27,921 nucleotides of DNA from DATGZX01 sp035296965 (GCA_035296965.1 DATGZX010000090.1:1-27921); one strand, 5' to 3'. Positions 8,131-17,671 are shown, counted from the stretch's first letter. Numbers and translations are program-made. The notes: generated by a model from the sequence alone, not told the origin.

Positions 8131-8427
8131 TTGGAGTTCAGTATCTTCAAACAATCGCTTTCGGAAAAGGCGCCGCCCCCAAACCTGAGCCTGGCCCTGC
8201 AGGGCCTATGGCATGCGGCGAAAGGCGACTGGGATGCCGCTCACCAATGCGCCCAAGCTCAGGACGATGAGCAAGGTGCCTGGGTACACGCGCACCTGCA
8301 TCGCCAAGAGGGCGACCTCGGAAATGCTGCCTACTGGTATCGCCGAGCCGGCAAGCCGGTAGCGACCGTATCGCTGGAAAGAGAGTGGGAATCGCTAGTG
8401 CAAGCCCTGTTATCGGATTCAGCGTAG
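8131..8427 (+). CDS. Small conserved protein of unknown function
   Basis: A 98-residue cytoplasmic protein. LQGLWHAAKGDWDAAHQCAQ, HAHLHRQEGDLGNAAYWYRR and AGKPV form TPR-like helical pairs. I recall similar short proteins annotated as hypothetical in several phyla, so it is probably real, but I know no function. TTG at 8131 is preferred as start because AGGAG lies ten bases upstream; the frame could extend to TTG 8071, but those residues do not look conserved and would overlap the promoter region. It converges with the DUF1501 gene, whose end is 31 bases away. Confidence 0.65.
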   Translation: MEFSIFKQSLSEKAPPPNLSLALQGLWHAAKGDWDAAHQCAQAQDDEQGAWVHAHLHRQEGDLGNAAYWYRRAGKPVATVSLEREWESLVQALLSDSA

Positions 8428-8458
8428 GGGCGCCGGACAAGCGACAGCGGAGAATCCG

Positions 8459-9916
8459 TCACGCCAGGATCTGCTTCACGACGCGCGCCGGCTGCACGCC
8501 CGTGAGCTTTTCCTTCAACCCGTTCAACTCAATAAACAATTCCTCGTGCCGCAGGCCCAGCAGGTGCAAGATAGTCGCGTGCCAATCGGGGACGCTGACC
8601 CGGTTCTCGACAGCGGCCATGCCAAGTTCGTCCGTGGCCCCGTGAATCGTGCCGCTCTTGATTCCGGCGCCAGCCATCCAGGTGCAGAAGGCGTTCTTGT
8701 TGTGATCGCGCCCGGCCTTGCGCTCGTTCTTGTCAGCCGGTAACTGGGCGATTGGCAGCCGGCCGAATTCGCCTCCCCAAATCACGAGAGTGGTGTTCAT
8801 CAAGCCCCGCTGCTTCAAATCTTGCAACAGTGCGGCGATGGGCTGGTCGGTGCGCTCGCAAGCAGTCTTCAAACCGGACGCCAGCTCGGTATGGTTATCC
8901 CAAATCTGACCGTTGATATAAAGCTGTACGAAGCGGACGCCACGCTCCACGAGCCGGCGGGCGATCAGGCAGCGCCGGCCGTACGAATCAGTCGGCTGCT
9001 TGCCGACGCCATACATGTCCAATGTGGCACGGCTCTCGCGCGCCAGATCGAGGGCGTCGGTCGCTGCCAGTTGCATCCGTGCCGCCAGCTCATAGCTGGC
9101 GATGCGCGCATCGAGGTTTGGTTGTGACGGCCGGGTTTGTTTGTGCATCCGATCGAGCCGAGCGACCAGGTCGCGCTCCATGTGCACGATTTCCGCCGGC
9201 CGTTCCACGTCGGGCCGCAGATTCAGGACAGGAGATCCTGTCGAGCGAAAGCGCGTTCCCTGGAACATGGGCGACAAGAAGCCTGCCTGCCAATTCTCGA
9301 TGCCGTTGATCGGTAGCCCGAGTGGATCGTCGAGCACCACATAGGCGGGGAGATCCTGGTTCTCCGAGCCGAGACCATAGACGACCCATGACCCCAATGC
9401 CGGCCGGCCCGGACCCATCTTGCCGGATTGCACGAGGTAGATGGCAGGTTCGTGGGTCAGGTTGGTCGTGAACATGGAACGGATCAGCGCGATATTGTCC
9501 ACCTGGTTCGCAAGGCAGGGTAACGCATCCGAAACCCACATGCCCGACTGACCGTGCTGAGCGAACTTGAAAGGGCTGCGCATGAGCGCGCCGGCATCTT
9601 TCACGTTTTCAATCTCGCCGGCAATTCTCTGGAAGTGGGCCGTGCCATGCAGCTTGTCGAGCTTAGGCTTGGGATCGAGCAGGTCCATCTGACTTGGGCC
9701 GCCGTTCATGAACAGGTGGATGACGGCCTTGGCTTTCGGCTCGAAATGCGGCGGTCGAGGCTTGAGATCGAGGGCCGAGGGATTGCCCTTGTCCTGGCCA
9801 TAGAGGTCCCGGCTAAGCAGCGACGCCAGCGCGGCTCCGTAAAGGCCGCCGCCGACCTGCGTGAAGAAGCTGCGCCGGCTCAACGAGTCTGCATAGGAGT
9901 TTCCTGATGGGGACAT
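8459..9916 (-). CDS. DUF1501 family secreted protein
   Basis: Sulfatase-fold DUF1501 protein, characteristic of Planctomycetota and almost always paired with a DUF1549/DUF1553 cytochrome protein. The N-terminus has a twin-arginine signal (LSRRSFFTQVGGGLYGAALA at about 13-32), indicating Tat export. Family blocks: HLFMNGGPSQMDLLDPKPKL, then YGRRCLIARRLVERGVRFVQ, WDNHTELASGLKTACE, VIWGGEFGRLPI, GRDHNKNAFCTWMAGAGI and a closing WHATILHLLGL. Length 485 is normal. The upstream gene's stop (TAG 9927-9929) runs straight into GGAGG and this ATG (TAGGAGGGAAGCGATG), so the two are co-transcribed with ten bases between them. The enzymatic activity of the family is not established. Confidence 0.93.
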   Translation of the reverse strand: MSPSGNSYADSLSRRSFFTQVGGGLYGAALASLLSRDLYGQDKGNPSALDLKPRPPHFEPKAKAVIHLFMNGGPSQMDLLDPKPKLDKLHGTAHFQRIAGEIENVKDAGALMRSPFKFAQHGQSGMWVSDALPCLANQVDNIALIRSMFTTNLTHEPAIYLVQSGKMGPGRPALGSWVVYGLGSENQDLPAYVVLDDPLGLPINGIENWQAGFLSPMFQGTRFRSTGSPVLNLRPDVERPAEIVHMERDLVARLDRMHKQTRPSQPNLDARIASYELAARMQLAATDALDLARESRATLDMYGVGKQPTDSYGRRCLIARRLVERGVRFVQLYINGQIWDNHTELASGLKTACERTDQPIAALLQDLKQRGLMNTTLVIWGGEFGRLPIAQLPADKNERKAGRDHNKNAFCTWMAGAGIKSGTIHGATDELGMAAVENRVSVPDWHATILHLLGLRHEELFIELNGLKEKLTGVQPARVVKQILA

Positions 9917-9926
9917 CGCTTCCCTC

Positions 9927-12900
9927 CTAATCGACGTAAAGGAACTCCGCCGAGTTCATGATGGCATGGCAATAAGTGGCCAACGCCCGACGAGCGGCCT
10001 CGGCCTGATCTGGCTTGGCTTTGCCCAGGTGTTTGGACCAGCCCTCGGCCATGCGCGCAAGCGCTGCCCGGCCTATTTGCTCTTCTTCTTGAGTAGGCCG
10101 ACGGCTCAAGGCTGCCAGGTAAGTCCATTCGATCTGCCGGCCGGGGTCCGTGCCGGCTTCCTTCGACACCCGCTGCGCGAAGGCATCCGCCAGGCCCTGG
10201 ACCATACCGTTGTTCATCAAGTACAGCGCCTGCGGCGCTACCGTGGAATCGCGGCGCGTGATGCAGTTCGGATTCATCTGCGGGAAATCAAAATTCTCCA
10301 GATGTGTGACAACCACCTTGCGCTGCTGCTGCACGTAGATGCTGCGCCGCCAGCCATGAGCATTTCCGTTTGGCGTAACAAGGCCGTCGGCACGCACCGT
10401 CACCCGATCTGGCGGTCCGAATGGGGTTGGGTCGAGCCGGCCAGCCACGACAAGCATTGTGTCGTAGAGCTGTTCTGCGCTCAGGCGCTGCAGCGGCATG
10501 CGCGAATAGAGCAGATTCTCCGGATCGACTTTCTCCTGTACAGGCGTCACCGCGGACGATTGACGGTAGGTGGCACTCGTCACGATCAGGCGGTGCATCG
10601 CTTTGATGCTCCAGCCACGCCGGACGAACTCCTGAGCTAGCCAATCGAGCAATTCAGGATGTGTGGGTAGAGTGCCGGCCTTCCCGAAGTTATCGAGCGA
10701 CTTGACCAGGCCGACGCCGAAATGCTGACGCCAGAGCCGATTCACCATCACGCGGGCGGTGAGCGGGTGGTCCGGCCTGGTCAGCCAACGCGCAAAGGCG
10801 AGCCGCCGGCCAGTCTTCTTGGCACCGGGCCAGGGAGGCATTATTTCAAACGGGGTCTTGCCGTCGGTGAGCACAGAGGGCACTCCCGGCCCGACCAGAC
10901 GGCCGGGGTTCAGGTAGTCGCCGCGCCTGTAGATGTATGTGGGCGAGGGCTCACCACGATCCCAAAGTGCCCGAATCTTCGCCTCCTGGCGTTCAATGGC
11001 GGCAAGCGCCTTGTTCCTCTGCTCAATCTCCTCCGCTTGCTTTCGAAATGCGGCGTCAATCTTGAGAAGCTGCTTACGGTCGACGCACAATTCCTTTTCG
11101 AATTTCCCGGCCAAATAAGTCTGCACGACCGTGCGCTTTTCCGGCGGCGTCGCCAGCATGGCACGCAGGTCATCGCGCAGAACCGCAGGGAGTTGTGCCA
11201 GTCGTTCCTCCGCGCACTTCTTCTGGAGGGCTGCTTCCCGACCATGGAGTGCGGCCTTGAGCGATTCAATCTCTTTTCGCCCCGCAGTCTGCTGCGCCAG
11301 CCGCTTGCGCTGTTCCGCCGTCGTCGCGAGAGCCAGGTCCCGATCCGTGCGCGGCCCCATGCTCAACCCGGGCAGCCAATTGCTTTTCATCCAATCGTGT
11401 TCGTCGAAGGCTCCCTTGAAAACGGCCACGAGGCGATAGTAATCCCGTTGCGGGATCGGATCGAACTTGTGGTTGTGGCAGCGGGCACATTTCATGGTCA
11501 GCCCCATCACGCTCGAGCTGAGCACCTCGATCTCGTCGGCAACGACCTCCAAGCGATCGGGAACGAAGTTCGTCAAGTTGTACCAGGTTGGATCGGGGGC
11601 CATGCGCAGAAAACCGGTGGCGATCAGGTTATCCACCATCTCTTGAGTGACCTCGGGCGCGTGCTCGTAATCGACCAGTTCGTCACCGGCGATCTGTTCC
11701 AGCAGAAAACGGTCATAGGGCTTGTCAGCGACAAAGGATCGAATGACATAGTCGCGGTAGCGATAGGCGCCGGCCCGGGGCAGGTCTTGTTCCCGCTTTC
11801 CCTCGGAGTCGGCGTAACCCGCGAGATCCAGCCAATGGCGACCCCAACTCTCGCCGTAGCGCTGGGATGAGAGAAGGCGCTCGACGAGTTTCTCGTAAGC
11901 GCGTGGATCGTTATCGGCCACGAAGGCTCGGACATCATCGGGCTCCGGAGGCAGTCCGGTCAAATCGAAAGTGACCCGGCGCATGAGGCTCGCACGATCT
12001 GCCTCGCGTCCGAGCGTTAAACCCTTCTGCTCGAGGCGCCGCATGACGAATGCATCGATCGGGTTGCGAACATGGCTGATGCCATGCACGACGGGCACAG
12101 CCACTGGCTGAGGTGGCTTGAACGCCCAGAAATCGCGATCCTTGTCGCTCACCAATGGATCGGGCGTGGTGGTGGCAACGTCCGGGGCGATAGGCGCCTC
12201 GGGGGCGCCAAGTTCAATCCAACGCGCCAGCACCGCAGTCTCCGCAGGCTCTATCGGCTTGATGCTGAACTCGACGATGCGCCGCAAGGGCGGCATGGCG
12301 CCTGTTCGGATTTTCCGGATGAGCAGGCTTTGCTCGGGCTTGCCAGGAACGAGAGCCGGTCCCGACTTGCCGCCGCGGACCATGGAGGCCCGCGTGCGCA
12401 GGTCCAGGCCTGCTTCTTTCACGCTCGCTCCATGACAAACGGTGCAGCGCCGCAGCAGGATGGGAATGACATCATGCTGGGTGACTTCTGGAGTGGCTGC
12501 GGCGCGGCTCTCCATGGACGGCGCGCCTCCCTCGATCCAACGGCGGATCGTCGTCACTTCCGGCTCGGTGAGCCGGTCCTTTCCCTTGGGAGGCATTACG
12601 CCATCGCGGACCTTGCCGTAGAGAAGGCTCTCGTCCGGCTTGCCCTGCACGAGCACAAGCCCGGAGTCCCCTCCTTTCAAGGCGTCCGCGTAGCTGCGCA
12701 AGTCCAGCCCGCCGCGGCGCGCTTTTTCGCCATGACAGCGTAAGCAGTGCGCGCGCAAGATAGGCAAAATATCGCTCTCAAAATGCAAAGACTTTACTGC
12801 TGTGGGCTTCTCATTGCTTGCGGGAGGAGAAGCGAATGCGCCGCGGAAGCAGCAGGAGACAGCCAATCCGAAGCAAAGACAAACGCAGGCCCTTGATCGG

Positions 12901-12980
12901 GAACAAGAAGCCGCACGCTTGTCACATCCCACTTTTGCGTGGTCGCTGCTCTCAGGTGCCTTGGCGAATGTTGCTGTCAT
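9927..12980 (-). CDS. PSCyt1 - DUF1549 - DUF1553 cytochrome protein
   Basis: Large exported planctomycete protein. Numbering from GTG 12989, a hydrophobic signal segment at about 34-54 (VCLCFGLAVSCCF) is followed by two Planctomycete cytochrome C domains with haem motifs CLRCH (82-86) and CTVCH (182-186), each followed by the 'GLDLR...GG.SG' pattern. DUF1549 follows (NPIDAFVMRRLEQKGL, FDLTGLPPEP, YADSEGKREQD, and a third CxxCH in MKCARCHNHKFDPI), then DUF1553 (LARWLTRPDHPLTARVMVNR, HRLIVTSATYRQSS, YLMNNGMVQGLADAF). Two cytochrome domains in tandem rather than one is less usual. ATG 12980 is chosen over GTG 12989. First gene of the operon with DUF1501; probable periplasmic redox or polysaccharide-related role, unproven. 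Confidence 0.93.
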   Translation of the reverse strand: MTATFAKAPESSDHAKVGCDKRAASCSRSRACVCLCFGLAVSCCFRGAFASPPASNEKPTAVKSLHFESDILPILRAHCLRCHGEKARRGGLDLRSYADALKGGDSGLVLVQGKPDESLLYGKVRDGVMPPKGKDRLTEPEVTTIRRWIEGGAPSMESRAAATPEVTQHDVIPILLRRCTVCHGASVKEAGLDLRTRASMVRGGKSGPALVPGKPEQSLLIRKIRTGAMPPLRRIVEFSIKPIEPAETAVLARWIELGAPEAPIAPDVATTTPDPLVSDKDRDFWAFKPPQPVAVPVVHGISHVRNPIDAFVMRRLEQKGLTLGREADRASLMRRVTFDLTGLPPEPDDVRAFVADNDPRAYEKLVERLLSSQRYGESWGRHWLDLAGYADSEGKREQDLPRAGAYRYRDYVIRSFVADKPYDRFLLEQIAGDELVDYEHAPEVTQEMVDNLIATGFLRMAPDPTWYNLTNFVPDRLEVVADEIEVLSSSVMGLTMKCARCHNHKFDPIPQRDYYRLVAVFKGAFDEHDWMKSNWLPGLSMGPRTDRDLALATTAEQRKRLAQQTAGRKEIESLKAALHGREAALQKKCAEERLAQLPAVLRDDLRAMLATPPEKRTVVQTYLAGKFEKELCVDRKQLLKIDAAFRKQAEEIEQRNKALAAIERQEAKIRALWDRGEPSPTYIYRRGDYLNPGRLVGPGVPSVLTDGKTPFEIMPPWPGAKKTGRRLAFARWLTRPDHPLTARVMVNRLWRQHFGVGLVKSLDNFGKAGTLPTHPELLDWLAQEFVRRGWSIKAMHRLIVTSATYRQSSAVTPVQEKVDPENLLYSRMPLQRLSAEQLYDTMLVVAGRLDPTPFGPPDRVTVRADGLVTPNGNAHGWRRSIYVQQQRKVVVTHLENFDFPQMNPNCITRRDSTVAPQALYLMNNGMVQGLADAFAQRVSKEAGTDPGRQIEWTYLAALSRRPTQEEEQIGRAALARMAEGWSKHLGKAKPDQAEAARRALATYCHAIMNSAEFLYVD

Positions 12981-13261
12981 CAGGAGCACCTACGCCGCAG
13001 GTGGGCACGAGCAGGATGGAACTTTGTCGGTTGGATCGTACGATAGAAAACCAATTCTAGCAGATTTGTGACCGGATGTGCACGAGTCTCTTCCAGAAGA
13101 ATCAGCCGGCTGCTGCGGCAGCTAATCGATGGACGATGATTCATCGCGCCCACCTCGTCGTGACATGGACACGCTTGGCCGGTCGGCGTACCGTAAACTC
13201 CAAAGGCAAGGAAGCACACATGCCCCCTGACGGATATCAACCTGAATTCTACCGAGGCACC

Positions 13262-16200
13262 ATGCAACTGCATTTCTTGCGGAACTATCGATCCACTGCC
13301 AACACGATTGTCGTCGCTCTGATCGCATGCATCAGCGTGGCTGGAGCCGTCTCGGCTGCCGACAATGAAGTATCGACGCCGCCAGAGTTCAAGCATCTCA
13401 AGTACCGGCTGGTCGGACCATCCGCCGGCGGGCGGGTCTGCCGCGTGGCGGGTGTGCCGGGCGATCCACGCACGTACTACGTCGCATCGGCCTCGGGCGG
13501 CATCTGGAAATCTGCAGACGGTGGTGCTTCCTGGAAAGCCGTCACGGATGACCAGCCGCTCTCTACAGTAGGCTCCATCGCACTTGCTCCCTCGAACCCA
13601 AACGTCATTTATGCGGGCTCCGGCGAGACCAACATTCGCGGCGACGTGGTCCCAGGTAACGGCATTTTCAAATCGACCGACGCAGGCAAGCACTGGCAGC
13701 ATGTCTGGAAGCAAGAAGGCCAGATCGGTACGCTGGTGGTTCATCCCAGCAATCCGGATATCGCTTACGCCGCCGTTCTCGGCCACGCCTTTGGCCCCAA
13801 TCGCGAGCGCGGCGTCTATCGCACCACCGACGGCGGTAAGAATTGGCAGCAGGTGCTTTTCAAGAATGTTGACACCGGCGCCTCGGACGTTTGCATCGAC
13901 CCTTCGAATCCGCAGGTCCTGTTCGCCGGCTTCTGGCAGGCGCGCCGGCTGCCCTGGGATTTGATCAGCGGTGGCCCAGGCGGCGGCCTCTATGTTTCGC
14001 GCGATGGCGGCGATACCTGGAAGCAACTGGGGCCGGGAACTGCGGACGAAACAGCCGAGAGCTCTCCGGGCAAAGGATTGCCCAAGGGACCCTGGGGCAA
14101 GATCGGCGTTGCGGTCGCACCTTCGGACAGCCGGCGCATTTATGTATTGATCGAAGCAGAGAACGGCGGGCTCTTTCGCTCGGATGACGGCGGCGACTCC
14201 TGGAGCCTGGTTCATGGCGACCGCGACCTCCGGCAGCGCGCGTGGTATTATTCGACCATCACGGTGGATCCGAAGAATCCCGACGTGGTCTTCTGCCCGC
14301 AAGTGGGTCTGATGCGGAGCATTGACGGCGGCAAGACCTTCAGCCGGGTCTCCGTGCCTCGAGGGGATCACCACGATCTCTGGATCGATCCGCTCAATTC
14401 GCTGCGCATGATCAACGGCAGCGACGGTGGCGTCGCCATTTCCGTCGATGGCAGCGAACATTGGCTGGCGCCCGAGCTTCCCCTTGGCCAGTTCTACCAT
14501 GTGGCTGCGGATAGCCGCGTGCCCTATTACGTATGCGGCGCCATGCAGGATCTGGGCACCGCCTCCGGGCCGAGCAATAGTCTCTCCGGAGGTGCGATCA
14601 ACTCCGGAGACTGGGTCAATGTGGGTGGCGGTGAATCCGGGTTCGTCGTGCCGGACCCTGCCGACCCCGATGTCGTCTATGCCGGCAACTACGGCGGCAG
14701 CATTACCCGCTACAACGCGAAGACCAAACAGTCTCAGAACATCAGCGCCTATCCGATCCCCGCCGTGGGCCGTAGCGGAGCCGAGCTGCGCTACCGCTTT
14801 CAATGGACCGCGCCGATCCTGGTCTCGACGCACGATCCCAAGGCGGTTTATCACGCCAGCAACGTCCTCTTCGAGACGCGTGACGCCGGCCGGCGCTGGA
14901 CTGCGATCAGTCCGGATCTGACGCGCAATGACAAGAGCAAGCAGCAATGGGCGGGAGGCCCCATCACCGGCGACAACACAGGAGCCGAAATCTATTGCAC
15001 TATCTTCGCGCTGGCGGAATCACCCCGGCAGCGTGGCTTCCTGTGGGCTGGGACCGACGACGGCCTGGTGCACCTCAGCCGCGACGACGGGAAGAGCTGG
15101 GCCAACCTGACCGCCAACATCCAGGGCCTGCCGGAATGGGGAACGGTTAGCTGCATCGAACCCTCCTCCTTTGATCTCGGAACTGCATATCTCGTGGTCG
15201 ACGCTCACCGCCTCGACGATATGCATCCCTACCTCTTCAAGACCAGCGATTTCGGCCGCACGTGGCAGAGCTTGTCGACCGCGTTGCCGCAGGATGTCTT
15301 CCTGCACGTGGTACGCGAGGATCCCAAACGGCGGGGCATGCTCTATTTAGGCACTGACCGAGGTGTCTTGTTCTCCGTCGACGACGGGGCGAGCTGGCAA
15401 GCGCTCAAGCTCAATTTGCCGACGGTGCCCATCCATGATCTAGTCGTCAAAGATAATGACCTCGTCATCGGCACCCATGGCCGGTCGATCTGGATCTTCG
15501 ATGACTTGACGCCCATTCGCGCCTTCTCAGCAGAACTCATTGCCCAAGAGGCATCCCTCCTCCCCGCCACGGGTGCCATCCGCTGGCGTTATGGTGGAGG
15601 GAGTTTCGGCAAGGAAGATGGAGAGAACCCGCCGCAGGGTGCCATCATCCATTATTACCTCAAGAAGAAACCTAAAGGCGGTCTCACACTGGAGATTCTC
15701 GACAGCCAGGGGGCCAAGGTTAACACCCTCATCGACAAACCGAATGAGCCGGCGAGTCCGGAGAAGGCGGCAGAAGGCGCCGGTCGGCCCGGGAAAGCCG
15801 TGCTAAGTACTGAAGCCGGGGTGAACCGCATCGCCTGGGACCTGACCTACGCTGGTCCCACAACCATCCCTGGCGCTCTCGGCTGGCCTTCCGGGCCCGA
15901 TTCGGGGCCGTTGGTCATTCCTGGAACTTATACGCTCAAACTCACCGTCGAGGGCAAGACATGTACCCAGCCCCTGGTGATCCGACCCGATCCACGCGTG
16001 CATGTTTCTCAGCAAGACCTCGAGGACCAGGTCAAACTGGCCTTCGCCCTTCGGGACAACATCACTCAGCTATCTGCATTGGTGAAGCAGATCCGCTCCG
16101 TCAAACAGCAGCTCACCGCCAAGAAGGGTATTTGGAAAGAACAGGCCAGGGCCCAAGAATTGGTAAAGAGCGCCCAGGATTTGATCGACAAGCTCGACGC

Positions 16201-16492
16201 CCTGGAAAGCAAGCTCCACAACCCGAAGGCGAAGATCTACTACGACCTACTCGCCCAGCGTGGCGGCACACAACTCTACTCGCAACTCAATCAGCTCTAC
16301 TATGATGTCATAGGAAGTGATGCTCCGCCCACGGAGAGCGTTCGCGAAATGCACGCTGAAAAGGCGAAGCTCTTGCAACAATTGGATAGTGAGTTCAAGG
16401 GCCTAATTGCGGGCGGTTTGAAGGACCTGAGCGCCAGGACTCAGAAATTAGGGATTCCAGACATCGTGGTGTCACCAGCCGCGGGACCATAA
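13262..16492 (+). CDS. Secreted Asp-box (BNR/sortilin-like) beta-propeller protein
   Basis: Exported protein of 1076 residues in the VPS10/xyloglucanase-like repeat group. ATG 13262 is chosen because it opens a classical signal peptide (NTIVVALIACISVAGAVSAA); ATG 13220 and an opening at 13076 are longer options. At least ten Asp-box motifs follow, for example KSADGGASW, KSTDAGKHW, RTTDGGKNW, VSRDGGDTW, RSDDGGDSW, LSRDDGKSW and FSVDDGASW, which fits two seven-bladed propellers. 'VIGTHGRSIWIFDDLTPIR' closes the propeller. Then come a FlgD-like beta domain (LTLEILDSQGAKVNTLID, PGTYTLKLTVEGKT) and a coiled-coil tail (LVKQIRSVKQQLTAKKG). Glycosidase activity is not established for this group. Its TAA stop is the first three bases of a palindromic repeat. 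Confidence 0.9.
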   Translation: MQLHFLRNYRSTANTIVVALIACISVAGAVSAADNEVSTPPEFKHLKYRLVGPSAGGRVCRVAGVPGDPRTYYVASASGGIWKSADGGASWKAVTDDQPLSTVGSIALAPSNPNVIYAGSGETNIRGDVVPGNGIFKSTDAGKHWQHVWKQEGQIGTLVVHPSNPDIAYAAVLGHAFGPNRERGVYRTTDGGKNWQQVLFKNVDTGASDVCIDPSNPQVLFAGFWQARRLPWDLISGGPGGGLYVSRDGGDTWKQLGPGTADETAESSPGKGLPKGPWGKIGVAVAPSDSRRIYVLIEAENGGLFRSDDGGDSWSLVHGDRDLRQRAWYYSTITVDPKNPDVVFCPQVGLMRSIDGGKTFSRVSVPRGDHHDLWIDPLNSLRMINGSDGGVAISVDGSEHWLAPELPLGQFYHVAADSRVPYYVCGAMQDLGTASGPSNSLSGGAINSGDWVNVGGGESGFVVPDPADPDVVYAGNYGGSITRYNAKTKQSQNISAYPIPAVGRSGAELRYRFQWTAPILVSTHDPKAVYHASNVLFETRDAGRRWTAISPDLTRNDKSKQQWAGGPITGDNTGAEIYCTIFALAESPRQRGFLWAGTDDGLVHLSRDDGKSWANLTANIQGLPEWGTVSCIEPSSFDLGTAYLVVDAHRLDDMHPYLFKTSDFGRTWQSLSTALPQDVFLHVVREDPKRRGMLYLGTDRGVLFSVDDGASWQALKLNLPTVPIHDLVVKDNDLVIGTHGRSIWIFDDLTPIRAFSAELIAQEASLLPATGAIRWRYGGGSFGKEDGENPPQGAIIHYYLKKKPKGGLTLEILDSQGAKVNTLIDKPNEPASPEKAAEGAGRPGKAVLSTEAGVNRIAWDLTYAGPTTIPGALGWPSGPDSGPLVIPGTYTLKLTVEGKTCTQPLVIRPDPRVHVSQQDLEDQVKLAFALRDNITQLSALVKQIRSVKQQLTAKKGIWKEQARAQELVKSAQDLIDKLDALESKLHNPKAKIYYDLLAQRGGTQLYSQLNQLYYDVIGSDAPPTESVREMHAEKAKLLQQLDSEFKGLIAGGLKDLSARTQKLGIPDIVVSPAAGP

Positions 16493-16541
16493 AAGGTGTC
16501 AGGACCCTTTTCCGCGCGGAAAAGGGTCCTAACACCTTTTA
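16490..16541. repeat. 52-bp palindrome, possible bidirectional terminator, copy 1
   Basis: TAAAAGGTGTCAGGACCC continues as TTTTCCGCGCGG and then the mirror half, ending CACCTTTTA; one mismatch between the arms. The leading TAA is the stop codon of the propeller gene. A near-identical copy lies at 24511-24564. It separates converging transcription units and ends in a T-rich run on both strands. Confidence 0.85.
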
Positions 16542-16544
16542 TTC

Positions 16545-16910
16545 TTCGCCAACACGATCCTGGTGATGATTGCGGGCAAGCTATATGGCCGTGCGTGAAT
16601 CGGCTGCTGCGGTTTGTGGGGCACGTTTGTAACGTGCCCAGACGCCGGCCGGCACGTTGCAAACGTGCCCCACAAATGCTGCCGAATTGCGCACCGTCAT
16701 ATAGATGACGCCGGCCAACCGACGACGGTGCTCGTTGATTCACGGGCAGCGGACGGGGTTGGGTCAGGGCTGGCAGGTCCCTCGCTCGTTAAGTGCTATA
16801 ACCTGGCCACCATGCGACAGCGGCGTGTCCTGCACGTTATCGGGCATTTGTCAGACGCGGTGATGCAACAGATCAACCGGGCGCTAAAAGCGGCGCTCCA
16901 TCTGCCGTAG
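16545..16910 (+). pseudogene. MazF/PemK-like toxin remnant split by a palindrome
   Basis: Two pieces of one MazF-like ribonuclease remain. The first (16545-16580) reads FANTILVMIAGK, the central beta-strand of the family. The second (about 16705-16910) reads AGQPTTVLVDSRAADGVG, then GLAGPSLVKCYNLATMRQRR and VLHVIGHLSDAVMQQINRAL, ending KAALHLP; this is the standard C-terminal half ('SAVKCENLATL...V...GHLS...MQQI...LKAAL'). Between them lies a 124-bp palindromic element (16581-16704) that brings in an in-frame TGA. The N-terminal third is absent: the 16490-16541 palindrome sits in its place. No antitoxin gene is visible. Certainly non-functional. Confidence 0.7.
16581..16704. mobile_element. 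124-bp nested palindromic (REPIN-like) insertion
   Basis: The core has 26-base arms (16613-16638 and 16651-16676, 25 of 26 pairing), each starting or ending with TTTGTGGGGCACGTT or its complement. Each arm also folds on itself (GGCACGTT-TGT-AACGTGCC and GGCACGTT-GCA-AACGTGCC). Outside the core a looser inverted repeat continues to CTATATG (16581) and CATATAG (near 16703). It interrupts the MazF-like reading frame. Confidence 0.75.
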
Positions 16911-17070
16911 AAGAAAAACGAGAACGGCAGACGCTCCTCGTTCCGCTAAAGCGGGACCGCACGCGGAAGGGCGGCGGATAATTAGATGCGACCCGTTTGC
17001 TCCGCCCCCTTTGCTCCGCTTCCCGCCAGCCAAGACTGAGATTCGCGACACCATTTTTGGCTCTGAAGAA

Positions 17071-17661
17071 CTACCAAGCCGGCGTGATCCCGTAAACTAG
17101 AGACACATGTCTGCGTATCCCCCTTTCTGTGGTTGCAACGAGATTATCAAGGAAGCTGCGCGTCCACCGAACCGTGCTCAAAGTCAACCGACTCTGGCCC
17201 CAGGCGCTTTGCGTCCAAGAATAATTTGGCATTGCAAAGCCATGGGCCAAACTGTGACGAACTTTAAGTATCTCATTCAAACGAACGCGAACGTCCAAGG
17301 CACTCAGGCCCCGTCGGGGCCATTGCCAGTCGGTCCAAGGATCGTAGCCAGTACACATAAGAATCACGTTCCGCGTGTTTTCAGCGTTCGGCGTATTAAA
17401 TCGTTCGAGCTGAATCTTGGCGGCGCCGCTTGCGAGAGTGTGCATCGCATGGAAGTGGCCCATACCTGGATTCGCCACGTCGTCGAAGAAGCAAGCGACA
17501 ACTCCTACGACATAGGCGTTCCAAGCTGCCACTTGCGTCACGAACCACGCCCCATAAAGTGCCTGGAGATCGGTCCGAGAAAGGGCCCCTTGTTTGAGCC
17601 CGAGGATAATTCTCGCTCGGGTTGAAATGACTTCGTATGTTCTTGCGGCTGGCGACCCCAT
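17071..17661 (-). CDS. HEPN-family putative ribonuclease (RiboL-PSP-HEPN type)
   Basis: A 196-residue all-helical protein. The catalytic HEPN signature Rx4H is R135-HSLA-H140, followed by G (VRHSLAHG). Further family-like features are WNAYVVGVVACFF in an early helix and RFNTPNAENTRNVI before the final helices. HEPN proteins with this motif are usually metal-independent RNases used as toxins or in abortive infection. The gene starts ten bases after the stop of the ParA gene and in the same direction, so the two form an operon. ATG 17661 has only a weak ribosome site (GAGTG), which fits translational coupling. Superfamily is fairly sure; the subfamily name is by eye. Confidence 0.72.
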   Translation of the reverse strand: MGSPAARTYEVISTRARIILGLKQGALSRTDLQALYGAWFVTQVAAWNAYVVGVVACFFDDVANPGMGHFHAMHTLASGAAKIQLERFNTPNAENTRNVILMCTGYDPWTDWQWPRRGLSALDVRVRLNEILKVRHSLAHGFAMPNYSWTQSAWGQSRLTLSTVRWTRSFLDNLVATTERGIRRHVSLVYGITPAW

Positions 17662-17671
17662 CGGAAATCAC

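Noticed and set aside
10722..11870. A 382-codon open frame on the plus strand
   Set aside because: Antisense to the DUF1549/DUF1553 gene, which has clear family motifs throughout this stretch.
12980..14947. A 655-codon open frame on the minus strand
   Set aside because: Antisense shadow of the propeller gene; no domain, no signal peptide, and composition typical of the opposite strand of a GC-rich gene.
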